From the NCBI RefSeq assembly GCF_964355755.1, contig NC_092673.1:28277001-28341000 (forward strand): DNA of 64,000 nucleotides. The letters are read 5' to 3'. This document shows positions 36,701-43,400 of the stretch, in pieces. The notes under the pieces are model-generated. The model searched no databases. It was not told where the DNA came from and worked only from the letters and a program-made list of their open reading frames with translations. Made by a program: the position numbers and the translations under genes. Source of the stretch: Antedon mediterranea. Lineage: Eukaryota > Echinodermata > Crinoidea > Comatulida > Antedonidae. Every line of letters starts with the position of its first letter. Within the stretch, counting starts at the first letter, position 1.

Positions 36701-37468
36701 ATTTGTTTTCCTTTCGGTGCATGCAATTAAAGACTTTTTTGTGGAACGCGGAAACGATTTTGAAGAAAATGTGTCGCAAAAGTTTAATTTTCCGCAATAC
36801 TAAATTTTAAACCATTAGGTTTATTTGACGATTTTTGGTGAATGATGATTTCATTCATAAATAATCAATGATAAATAAAATATAATCAACAGGCAATTAT
36901 TGTCAGACGTACGTGTTTTTTTTACTACAAGAGCACAAAGATATATTTATTGCTTGTACAGTAGTACAATATTCTATTTTCTGCTAAAGTCGGTTTATCA
37001 ACAGAGAGTACAAACTCGCCAATTATTACAGGATGGATACATAAACTATTTTATAATTATCGTGCTTAAAACTAAGTCTCATTTGAGGCTTAGGGAGTGG
37101 AGTTGAAAGAGTCATGAGCTAGTTACAACACTGGGTCAGGATTGAACCCGGACCTTGAGATTGAGAGGCAAGCACAGCTCCACGTCTCTATAACGGGGAT
37201 TCGTATAAAGATAGAGCATGATAAATGTAATACGTATACTAAGAGATATATATATTCCCAGGGGCCTAATATATCCCGATAAAAACTCAATGATAAAATA
37301 TAAGAGTGATAAAAATAATTTATAATTGACGACGCGAGCTAGCACCGATGGATTAATAACGTAACATAAAATGATAATAACGGAATGTTTCTTACCATTG
37401 ACGATATCTGTGAAATAAGATGATAAAAGAAAACAGATGCCACCGAAGACAACCCGAAAAGCACCCAT
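13693..37468 (-). CDS. Transmembrane MAM/SRCR/LDLa receptor with cytosolic SAM and U-box
   Basis: 24 coding exons in transcript order: 37468-37396, 33737-33478, 32922-32758, 31927-31840, 30338-30009, 29709-29575, 28199-28062, 27817-27720, 27290-27044, 26438-26304, 25813-25670, 25141-25050, 24515-24342, 23991-23904, 23466-22831, 22321-22199, 18351-18160, 17829-17703, 17234-17209, 16518-16363, 15953-15695, 14925-14697, 14525-14405, 13904-13693. They total 4248 nt (1415 aa) and every junction is in phase with AG/GT borders. Order of parts: signal peptide (1-24), MAM (about 29-194), SRCR (196-305), LDLa (306-350), MAM (351-511), LDLa (512-556), MAM (557-722), Thr/Ser-rich stalk (723-920), CUB-like segment (about 925-1040), TM helix (1053-1073) followed by KFKGNKRKR, a tail with YVKM, YAQM and PPKY, SAM (about 1240-1300) and U-box (about 1313-1380). 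Inferred role: a surface receptor coupling ligand binding to ubiquitination. An upstream in-frame Met at 37519 exists, but the start at 37468 gives the better signal peptide. Confidence 0.88.
13990..14292 (-). repeat. SINE family A (subfamily 2) in receptor intron 23
   Basis: Minus-strand copy related to 25297-25552. Shared blocks include GGGGCTATTTTGTGAACCAG, GTAATCCCCTACTCGTCTCG and the tRNA-like end CGGCCATTTAACTC. Confidence 0.7.
14697..14925 (-). other. Receptor exon 22: SAM domain
   Basis: Reads VFKFLKNIDLDRHAKSFKD, then PYIEAEELKDMGLNKTEIKR and FLRNAKEV. The LKNIDLDRHAKSF helix and the LKDMGL core followed by a basic helix match the SAM fold. SAM domains often oligomerise, which here would cluster the U-box. 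Confidence 0.85.
14928..15370. repeat. MITE family 2 copy (receptor intron 21)
   Basis: Shares a long core with 21832-22178, including TAGTTATTCACTTTGACC, a TTTAAAGCAAAAAATAC-type block, the GACAATAGTTTTTGGTTMAA block and ACAGAAGTGAATAA. The ends are less clear than in the best copy. Confidence 0.7.
16025..16090. repeat. 14-bp tandem repeat
   Basis: Four units of CCTTATTTATTCAA in a receptor intron. Confidence 0.85.
16100..16265 (-). repeat. SINE family A copy (receptor intron 20)
   Basis: Contains the family blocks GTGTGACAGTGGCTGTGTG, ACTAGTACACCGGGGTAACC, CTACTCGTCTCGAAAGATGT and ACTAGGTTCTTTAAAGTACA. Confidence 0.8.
16765..17078. repeat. Two MITE family 1 copies (receptor intron 19)
   Basis: A near-complete copy at 16765-16906 is followed by a left-half copy at 16992-17078. 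Both carry CTACACTATCAAAC-type ends and the GGTAGTGATATG motif. Confidence 0.8.
17703..17829 (-). other. Receptor exon 18: transmembrane helix
   Basis: A run of 21 hydrophobic residues (AIAIIVIVLIVVALTVLVLI plus V) follows EDDPHNFPVP and is followed by KFKGNKRKR, a good stop-transfer signal. This fixes the orientation: modules upstream are extracellular, SAM and U-box are cytosolic. Confidence 0.93.
18497..19246. repeat. 34-bp minisatellite, about 22 copies
   Basis: Head-to-tail units of 34 bp (GGGGACACCCTTATTCAG followed by GAGACACCCCTATTGC) with variants CCTATTGAGG and AGAAGACACACC. It lies in the receptor intron that also hosts the GPCR. Flanks carry ACAGTAATAGG on the left and ATGGATTTTACTGTAA at 19361-19379 on the right, so it may lie inside an element with short inverted ends. 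34 is not a multiple of three, and no coding role is likely. Confidence 0.93.
19247..20269. other. Sequence between the 34-bp array and the GPCR
   Basis: AT-rich intron sequence with a two-copy 30-bp tandem (about 19631-19690, CTCATGTTACATACAGTATT core). The last 250 bp before 20270 would contain the GPCR leader and promoter. Nothing else is recognised. Confidence 0.5.
20270..21163 (+). CDS. Intronless rhodopsin-family GPCR nested in the receptor intron
   Basis: 297 codons in one exon with seven hydrophobic segments. Class A landmarks: N31 in TM1, LALTD (55-59) in TM2, DRY (109-111) after TM3, W138 in TM4, FAIFYSP in TM6 and NPLVY (255-259) in TM7. There is a possible N-glycosylation site at N2. 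The second extracellular loop is very short and no cysteine is seen at the top of TM3, so the usual TM3-ECL2 disulfide is missing. These traits resemble the melanocortin/EDG/cannabinoid/adenosine group, but the ligand cannot be called. It lies on the strand opposite the receptor gene, between receptor exons 17 and 16. Intact and intronless, it could be a lineage-specific retro-derived or tandemly expanded receptor. Confidence 0.88.
   Translation: MNTTSSTSTFRAPTEILVIIFCLGLYAMITNIIVVITFLSTKTLWRKQNVFIISLALTDVISSGSLAVEIISGFEEQVEPFSLEMFDPALTFFSSGTTSLLTLTAVAADRYIALVYAPLQYDIIVTIKRCIAVCTFLWILPFFFYLYAGLQRTCLVFMTSYFLTFCIVSYLYYNIYKSIKYQHNVIVQQNSQELERSKKLLKTFLILIGVFAIFYSPAFVICILFGVKFYSDLNSQNVSFAYSTLVFATINTLANPLVYWWRLKDFRSVLVGYFHACSQVNLRQRFRQQSNTVIPIN
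21200..21470 (+). repeat. SINE family A, best copy with tRNA-like head
   Basis: The head GAGTGGCCGAGCAGTTACGA, then GGGTTCGAGGCTCACTCG about 45 bases later, resembles a tRNA-Ser/Leu A box and B box. The body includes TCTGGTGGTAGAACAAGTCT, GTAGGTCCAGTGTACAC, AAAGAACCTAGTACATC and GGGGTTACCACGGTGTACTA. Confidence 0.85.
21832..22178. repeat. MITE family 2, best copy
   Basis: About 345 bp with ends TTAAAGATATATTGTCCCCC and GGGGAACAATACATCTTTA, which are inverted repeats. The core has TAGTTATTCACTTTGACC and GTGAATAACTGCAAAATGG blocks. It ends about 20 bp from receptor exon 16. Confidence 0.82.
22377..22541. repeat. MITE family 1, full-length copy (receptor intron 15)
   Basis: Ends AAGCTCTGTCTACACTATCA and TGATAGTGTAGACCGAGCTT. 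The two halves can fold into a long hairpin. Confidence 0.88.
22831..23466 (-). other. Receptor exon 15: Thr/Ser-rich repeat stalk
   Basis: 212 codons. The first half is about 16 units of an 18-bp repeat coding (K/N)IPTTT. The second half is built from STSTAS/STSTVSR-type repeats of about 21 bp. The composition suggests an extended O-glycosylated stalk like a mucin. The exon ends with CKFYIETEESF, the start of the CUB-like segment. Confidence 0.85.
24012..24150. repeat. MITE family 1 copy (receptor intron 13)
   Basis: Ends AAGCTCTGTCTACACTATCA and TTGATAGTGTAGATAGAGCT. Confidence 0.88.
24645..24865 (+). repeat. SINE family A copy (receptor intron 12)
   Basis: Contains AAGGGTTCGAGGCTCACTCG (B box region), TGGTGGTAGAACAAGTCTTC and GTAGGGGGTTACCCCGCTGT. 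The A box end is missing. Confidence 0.82.
25290..25612 (-). repeat. SINE family A subfamily 2, followed by a MITE family 1 end
   Basis: The SINE (25297-25552) has GATACAGGGGCTATTTTGTG and the tRNA-like end CCGCTCGGCCATTTGACTC. At 25567-25612 only the terminal TTTGTCACATAAGTTTGATA of a family 1 MITE remains. Confidence 0.75.
25855..26165 (-). repeat. SINE family A copy (receptor intron 10)
   Basis: Contains GTGACAGTGGCTGTGTGTGT, GTAACCCCCTACTTGTCTCG and the tRNA-like end ACCGTTCGGCCACTCACTC. Confidence 0.8.
26304..26438 (-). other. Receptor exon 10: LDL receptor class A repeat 2
   Basis: Phase 1-1 exon of 45 codons with cysteine spacing and CDHIHHCFDASDEN typical of a calcium-binding LDLa module. 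Confidence 0.92.
27044..28199 (-). other. Receptor exons 7-9: second MAM domain, N-terminal cysteines missing
   Basis: Exons 28199-28062, 27817-27720 and 27290-27044. The fold is recognisable from FGEWANVVTNGIDWSRTYG, GYFLLLDAS, VRFYYYRNIATAGEISLILR and NGYLGLDDLSLTPGC. The usual first cysteine pair (CxFE...C.W) is replaced by FQTDFGEWANV. Confidence 0.85.
28250..29505. repeat. 21-bp minisatellite, about 60 copies (receptor intron 6)
   Basis: Head-to-tail GATGATGATGTTGACAACAA plus T, with frequent variants AAC(A/T)ATG and AAGGATG and a few 24-bp units. Since 21 is a multiple of three, long open frames appear on both strands (Met/Leu/Thr-rich and His/Cys/Gln-rich). They are byproducts, because the array sits between two phase-matched exons. 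Confidence 0.95.
29575..29709 (-). other. Receptor exon 6: LDL receptor class A repeat 1
   Basis: A phase 1-1 exon of 45 codons with six cysteines and the calcium-binding end CDFANNCGDNSDEE. The adjoining intron 6 holds the 21-bp minisatellite 70 bp away. Confidence 0.92.
30009..30338 (-). other. Receptor exon 5: SRCR domain
   Basis: A single phase 1-1 exon of 110 codons. It opens GSLRIVKH, continues GRIDVYINGNWRSICNRNFD and ends DATTVVNLKCS, with six cysteines in the group A pattern. Symmetric phase 1-1 borders make it a classic shuffled module. Confidence 0.93.
30540..31830 (+). mobile_element. 5'-truncated non-LTR retrotransposon with RT domain end
   Basis: An open frame at 30555-31406 begins in the reverse transcriptase region: CGVPQGTKLGEIVF, then KFVDDLSL (the YxDD-type catalytic box as FVDD), LNPSKCKQLKF and a C-terminal tail (YVRPIFEYAIPVWH, MQKRACKIILG). 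The 3' UTR ends in ATGAA/TGAAA repeats at 31801-31823, a tail common in L2/CR1-type LINEs. It is inserted in receptor intron 4, opposite strand, with the tail only about 16 bp from the exon 4 donor. The 5' part is missing, so it is not autonomous. Confidence 0.85.
32425..32730 (+). repeat. tRNA-derived SINE (receptor intron 3)
   Basis: A tRNA-like head (GTGGTGCACTGTGTTGGACG, then GAAGTTCGAATCCAACTATC as B box) is followed by TTAGGCAAGATACTTTACTT and a tail GGCGGTATATAAATCCAGGA. The head-plus-body layout is typical of SINEs. Confidence 0.7.
33075..33310. repeat. MITE family 2 copy, truncated (receptor intron 2)
   Basis: Inverted relative to 21832-22178. It begins TTAAAGATGTATTTTCCCCC and runs to TTTTTGCTTTAAATACATTT, then stops before the other end. 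Confidence 0.75.
34771..36410. repeat. MITE family 2 copy split by a nested element
   Basis: The left part (34771-34911) ends in TACTTCAATTGTCTGTCAGA. The right part resumes at 36268 with TCAGACAATGGTTTTTGAG, matching the next part of the intact copy at 21832-22178. Confidence 0.75.
34912..36267. mobile_element. 1.36-kb inverted-repeat element flanked by TCAGA
   Basis: Ends CCATGGATAAAAGAATTAGA and TCTATTCTTTAATCCATGG are inverted repeats, and AGGATATGCATCGA also recurs inverted. TCAGA occurs on both sides (34907-34911 and 36268-36272), consistent with a 5-bp target duplication. No transposase frame is present, so it would be non-autonomous. The superfamily is not assigned. Confidence 0.75.
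36996..37190 (-). repeat. SINE family B, copy 1
   Basis: The minus strand begins ACGTGGAGCTGTGCTTGCCT and has GTCCGGGTTCAATCCTGACC as a B box, then a body with ACTCCACTCCCTAAGCCTC and TCCTGTAATAATTGGCGAG. Shared with 56340-56485 and 60683-60840. Confidence 0.75.
37396..37468 (-). other. Receptor exon 1: signal peptide
   Basis: Encodes MGAFRVVFGGICFLLSSYFT plus DIVN, a short basic start followed by a hydrophobic core, ending in phase 1 with donor GTAAGA. It joins to exon 2 as N/GTAKPLTC. Confidence 0.75.
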
Positions 37469-38069
37469 GATACGGTACGGATTCTTTCTGTTCGTCGGCG
37501 GTGTACGTAATTCGTTCAATTCGAAATATTAGCCACTGAATATTTAAAACGAATTGCTTCTCATGAACGTCTGTTTAGCGCTCGAAAAACTTATAAACGT
37601 TTAAATAGAACATCGTGATTGTCATATAGGCCTACATTAGTATGCACAGACTATGTAATCCAAATATTGATGGAAACACCCGTGGAAACACTAGCTACGA
37701 AAGCATTGTTTGCTGTCAATGTTGATTGAACTGCTGTCTCTACGTACGAATGAAAAATATCCTAGTCTAGTGAACTACTTTAGTTAGTGTATTTATCCTG
37801 AAATTTGAGATACGTCAAAATACTCTCAAATGTGGTAACACACTGCGCATAGGTAGGCAATGATGTCAGCAGGAGGAAGTTCACATTACAAGCTGGTGAG
37901 GTGAGAGCTAGTATCACTCTTTCTTCCCTGAGCTACTATACCTAAACCAAACAAACATAAAATTGCCTACGCTCGCTCGTAAAGTTTATCATGGTTCACC
38001 GCATTTATAAAATGCGTATTGATTAGACGGACACGGGGAAGTCCCTTCACGAATCTGAAAAACAATTTA

Positions 38070-38137
38070 AAATCATCACTCCAAACAACACATGAGTGTT
38101 AATATAACACTCATCTTCTTGCTTGGAGTGATGATTT
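38070..38137. repeat. Short foldback with two nested stems
   Basis: AAATCATCACTCCA pairs perfectly with TGGAGTGATGATTT, and inside it ATGAGTGTTA pairs with TAACACTCAT. Confidence 0.8.
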
Positions 38138-38568
38138 GTATTTAATAGCTTGAATTTGCTTAAAAAACTAAAAATGAAGTTGTAAATAAAGAGAAATGAA
38201 ACAAATCAGTGATCAAATTGAAAATAATCTTCAATTATTTCAATAGGCATACTAATTACTATAAAATGCTTCGTAGTAGGCCTAGTGATTTTCTGAATTA
38301 ATAGGTATATAATAATCAAAAGGGATTGATGATTGTATATAAATGTTCACGTTTAGCTTTCAGATACAAATACAGCAGCAGGCTACGTTTACACGTATCA
38401 CTTACGTAAACATTTATCTGAAATTGAACATTATTTATATACGTTACTATAGCAACTGTAGAAGGAAGAATGACGCACACCTGGTAATAATAAGGAAACA
38501 GCACAACTCGAAGTACAGTATTTTAAAGTTAAAAATGATTCTTTGGAATTTCCGAACGGTGAGTTGAC

Positions 38569-38644
38569 CTGGCATTGTATGGTAATTTTGTCCGATGGGA
38601 CCGAATGCCATAAATAGGCATAATGCAAGAATACAACAAAACAT
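38569..38644 (-). other. Possible alternative first exon with signal peptide
   Basis: The minus strand reads MFCCILALCLFMAFGPIGQN then YHTMP and ends CCAG/GTCAAC in phase 1, the phase needed to join receptor exon 2. Only frame and hydrophobicity support it; the donor is weak. Confidence 0.25.
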
Positions 38645-40269
38645 ATATCTATTGTTTCCGCCCTGAAAAATTGTTTAGAAATGTTTTGAAAGGAAATGTT
38701 AGTTTCACATATGACTAATAGTTATTTTTGACTGAAATTTACCGAAAAAAAAACGTAATTTAAAGAAAAAATATTAAACTAAAAGTTATTAAATGTCAGG
38801 TGCGAGCAAACATTATAATTGTTAATACATTCCAATCAATATCGATCCATAGCTTCGCCTATGTTTCATAATTTTTTGGTATTTTATTTGTGGTACACGA
38901 TCTTTTAAAAAATAAGCATTTTCTTATCAGTGGGGGATAGTTAATAAACATCAAAATCTCTATTCTTTTGTACACACATGTTGTAAATAGAGGCATTTTT
39001 AAAAAAAACTATGAAAAATAAACGATTTGGTAAAATATGTTATCAGATGACTAAATATAGGTAATATAACTTGTATTTTACGTTTCTGGTGTTTTTATTC
39101 AACTTCAGAATTTTATTTTTATGATGCTATAGCAAAAATTATCCACTGTATACCCATCATCTTTTTTTCACTTTTTAGGGAGTCATTTCTGGTTTTTATT
39201 GCAGAATTTTTCCAAATGTTGTATTTGGCCATTTTAAAGGAAATTCGTGTTTTTTAGTCATTTTTTTCTGTTACACATATTTGATTTATGTACAATTAAC
39301 CAGATATTATATTTAAAATTCATGCCTGTAACTGAACTTAAAATACATTTTTTGACATGAAACCACATAACACACAAATTAAATACTATTTAATTTATCT
39401 CATAATAAATTTAATAATAAAAATTACTTTAATTGTGATTAGAAGTAGAAAAATAACTTTTAAAAGTTAGAAAATAATATATTAATAATCTAATATTATT
39501 TTCAAGAAATAAATATACATATACCAAGCTACAATTGAATACATCAACATTCTACATCAACAAAGAAAACACCTAAAAAAACATAAAAATTTATTTTAAA
39601 ATTTAGAAGTAGATCTTAGATTATTATTAATTGGTACCATACATCATTATTTTGGATATGCCCTACAACTGCTGTGAAATCTAAGTTTCCCCCTCCCCCA
39701 CATTTTGAAGATGATTTATGAGATACAATTTAAGCATTCATTATACTTTTAAAGTATATTGCCATTAGCACATAACACATTATTGCTAACCTTAATTTAG
39801 GACAATCTCACTCTCAGGATCCAGGGGATAGCCCCTCCCATCTCTTGACAGTTAAATTAAATTATGCTAATTACTAATTTGATGTCTATTTTTCACAGAC
39901 TATTATTATATGTTAGCACTTAGACATTTAACAAATTTGAAATCCTTCTTGGACTCCGCCCCACGTAACTCTTGCCGATACAAACATTAAATTGTCCTAT
40001 TGGTTTTACATTCATTTGTTTATGTATGTATTATATACACTGTACTCTTGTATTCTTGTATTCATTTCAGTGGAAATGAACATATTTAATTGATATACTA
40101 CAAGGAGGTTATAAAGTGACACTGAATAATTAATTTATGATGGTTTTATCGTAAGTATAATATGGCTCGATGGATCACTTGAACTGCGGTTTGTGATTGG
40201 TCAACTCACTTATGTTTAGCCTGCATTGTTGCGTTGCATCCAAGAGGAAAGAAAGCTTAAGATAAAGTT

Positions 40270-40404
40270 GTAAATCCCTGTCTACACTATCAAACTTTAT
40301 GTGACAAAAAATGTGATGTGCCCATATATGGACATGATGATGTCATATCACTACCATATTTGGGCATATCACTACCATATTTGGGCACATTACTACCATA
40401 TTAG
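40270..40404. repeat. MITE family 1, left part
   Basis: Begins CCTGTCTACACTATCAAACT and runs through two TATCACTACCATATTTGGGC units, then is cut off 50 bp from the SCYL1 stop codon. Confidence 0.85.
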
Positions 40405-40455
40405 TAAATTAGCTTTCTATTCAGGAATGATAATGTCGATAATTCTACAATTATT

Positions 40456-43400
40456 TCAATCCTTCTTTGCTCCTCCTAGTTTCATTGCACCCATTCCTTT
40501 CTTCGCTGCGCGTTTTTCCTTTATTTCCTTTTCTCGTTGTTGCCGTCGCTCCTCCCTTTTTCGTTTTGCTTCATCTGCTTTATTTGTTTCTGAAATATAA
40601 AATTAAATATTCAACATTTTGAAATAAAAAACATGAAAGAAAGCAAATTGGTAGTTTCAATATAAAGTCTTTATAGTCTCCTGTTTTGTTTGTGTTTTAT
40701 TAAGTGTTTACATAGTACAGAAAAAAATAAAATCTCTGTCAATATTTGAGGATATAGTAAAAGGCTATTGTATGAAAATACTAGTTAAACAAAATGGTAC
40801 TACTACTAATAAACATATTCTATTATAATGTGTGTGTGTATATTACAAAGTGAATATCAACATCACAGGCACAGAATAAATTCTAAACCGCCCGGTGATA
40901 TACTGAAATTTAATTATTTAATTTTAAACGATAAAAATGAGGAAATCTGCAAGAATGAGAAAAACTCGCTTCAACCAAGATTCGAACTCGAAACCTTCTG
41001 CTTAATATGCAGATTTCCTAACCATTAGACAACTAGGGCTTTCATGGTATTGTCCAAATTTGATTGGATGGCGTCTCTTTAACACTCTCGGCGTGGTACG
41101 GCAGAATGGAATTCTACGCACACGCCCCAGAAATCAAATTGATAAATTGAATATACGGTAATTATGTTTAAGCTGCAGACAGACTTTCTGTTTCGATCTC
41201 ATTAGTTTGCAGCTCAGGTTTCAAAATAATTATCACCCACCACATAACTGGGTCAATATACTATAGCATGGGCCAGCTCGAAAGATGTACTAGGTTCTTT
41301 AAAGTGCACATGAGCCAGATGTGTACACTGGACCTCAGTTTATATCCTTATCTGAGAAGACTCGTTCTACTACCAGAACAATGGAGCGAGTGAGGTTTAA
41401 ACCCTTGCCAATGTTAATCTGACAAGGTATTACGGTTCCACTGTCTTAACCCCTTGGCCACTCACCACTCATTGCATTGCAAATTATTTATTATAATGAT
41501 TTATAATTATTTATATACTATCCATTGTAATAATATATTGATTTGAAATACTGTATATTACAACATTGATGTTTACCTGTTTCATTTGATATTCCTGCAT
41601 CAATTTCTCCCCAGGCTTCAGTTTCCTCACCCCACCCACTGTCACTCCCCCACTCATCTGGTACTGCCTTGGACACTTTACTGGTAGGCTTTGAATATGA
41701 TGAGGCCTTGGCAGCTGGTTTGGTGGTTTTGGTCTTTGGCGTTGCTGGCTTTGACTGTTTCTTTACTCCAAGAGAGCTCAATTTATTCTGAAAGTAATGA
41801 TAATGACATCCATTACTACACATAATTATTCATTCCATAATCAAGTCTAGTCTGGGTTCCAGACAGAGTTTTGTCTTAATAAAAAAATAAATATTTTGGC
41901 ACATATGGCATTTCATACGTATACTACTTGAGCTTGTATTTTCAGACAAAAATCGAAATAAAAACAAATAAATAAAAAAAAGTCAATGAATACAGACTTG
42001 GGGCAAGTTTGGTCAATATAAATTATGCTACAGTATTTCTGTTTTGATCGAGAAACTTGACACTTTTTTCATTGATTTCAAGGAAAATTATATTTTATAC
42101 ATCTTTTGTTTTCTGTAATAAAATACTGCAAAAAAGCTCAATTATTCATAAACTCTCACTATAAACAGGAATATTTGGAATTGGATACTGGTTATAATAT
42201 AATTTGGTTGCAAATGATTATATATTTATGATATTATATTTGGAAATAAATTGTTATAATGGTTTTAATTTGGAGGGATATTAAGATTAAGAACGGTCTT
42301 TAATTGGAGGGATATTTAGAATGGTCTTTAATTGGAGGGAGATGTGTATAATAATTCTGCATAGAACTATATTATTATTGAGATTTTTTATTTGGAATAA
42401 TATTGGTTTTAATATTCATCTTATATTCAAGATATTGCTGCTGCAAAGCAACCACAAGATTACAAGATTGCAAGATTGGATTGTAAATTATGCAGATGCA
42501 GTTTGTTATGTTATGTTGATCCGTAGCCATGGCTACTGGACTGTTTAATTGTATACAATGTATTTAAAAATAGCAACAAATTATCTAGTAGTAGTATAAG
42601 AGCAAAAGAAATGTATAGTTTAAGACATGACAACAATAATGGCATGCTGTTATTGCAATTCAAGCTTATTATTGTCACACTATTGATTTTCAACAGTAAT
42701 GCTCTCACTGGAAATTTAAGGGGGATTCCCCTTTTATTGTTCATATACATACTGTGGGGTTATACAGTGTACCATAATTATAAAAAAAAAATAGAAATGA
42801 CAGGCAAACAAATAACAATCGGTATGGTTGGTGTAAAGACATTCAATGGTACTTAACAATTCCCATGGCAGCAACACACAACATGAACAAAAACACAACA
42901 AATGTCTAATTGTTGTAGGGGTCTACTGATTTCTGGAAAATGGGTGTTAGACTTGTTTGCATGTTGTTCTCAAATTTCAATATACCTCATTACTTTCTAA
43001 TAATTGTGTTTTATATTCCATGTATGATAATGAAAACAGAGAGAAGAAAAGCTCCAACAACACTGACTAATTCACAATTTAAATGCATTGAACTCAGGTC
43101 TTCTAAAGTCTTATTTGGAGAGAGTGGCCACTGTTAAGTTCTTTCAAGCTTAGTAAAAGCTTAGTTGGTATTATGAACAAACTTTGGTTGTTATGTAACC
43201 AACTTAAGGGTCTTTCACACCTGTTCCGGCACGGTTTCGGAACAGGTGTGAAAGACCCTTTAACCAGGTAATTTACTAAGCCTGTATACACTTTGTTAAC
43301 CATGACCAATAACCTGATTGAAATAAATTATAATTAATAAAAGATGCACATATTTGATTAGTTTTCTCTAACCCCATAAAGTGTAAGTGATTTGATTCAA

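Larger units (their letters stand above)
33738..37395 (-). other. Receptor intron 1 (3.7 kb)
   Basis: Contains TAGGCCTA-type palindromes (about 33935-34160), a family 2 MITE split by a 1.36-kb element (34771-36410) and a SINE family B copy (36996-37190). No coding exon was found. Confidence 0.7.
37469..40455. other. Intergenic region between receptor and SCYL1
   Basis: Holds the receptor promoter side and the SCYL1 3' UTR. It includes a 70-bp hairpin (38070-38137), a possible alternative signal-peptide exon (38569-38644), a weak family 2 MITE remnant (38700-38790) and a half MITE family 1 copy (40270-40404). From 38860 to 40180 it is AT-rich with nothing recognised. Confidence 0.6.

Noticed and set aside
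40969-41040. Functional tRNA gene
   Set aside because: The D, anticodon and T arms look right but the acceptor stem has clear mismatches. Kept as a tRNA-like pseudogene or SINE head.
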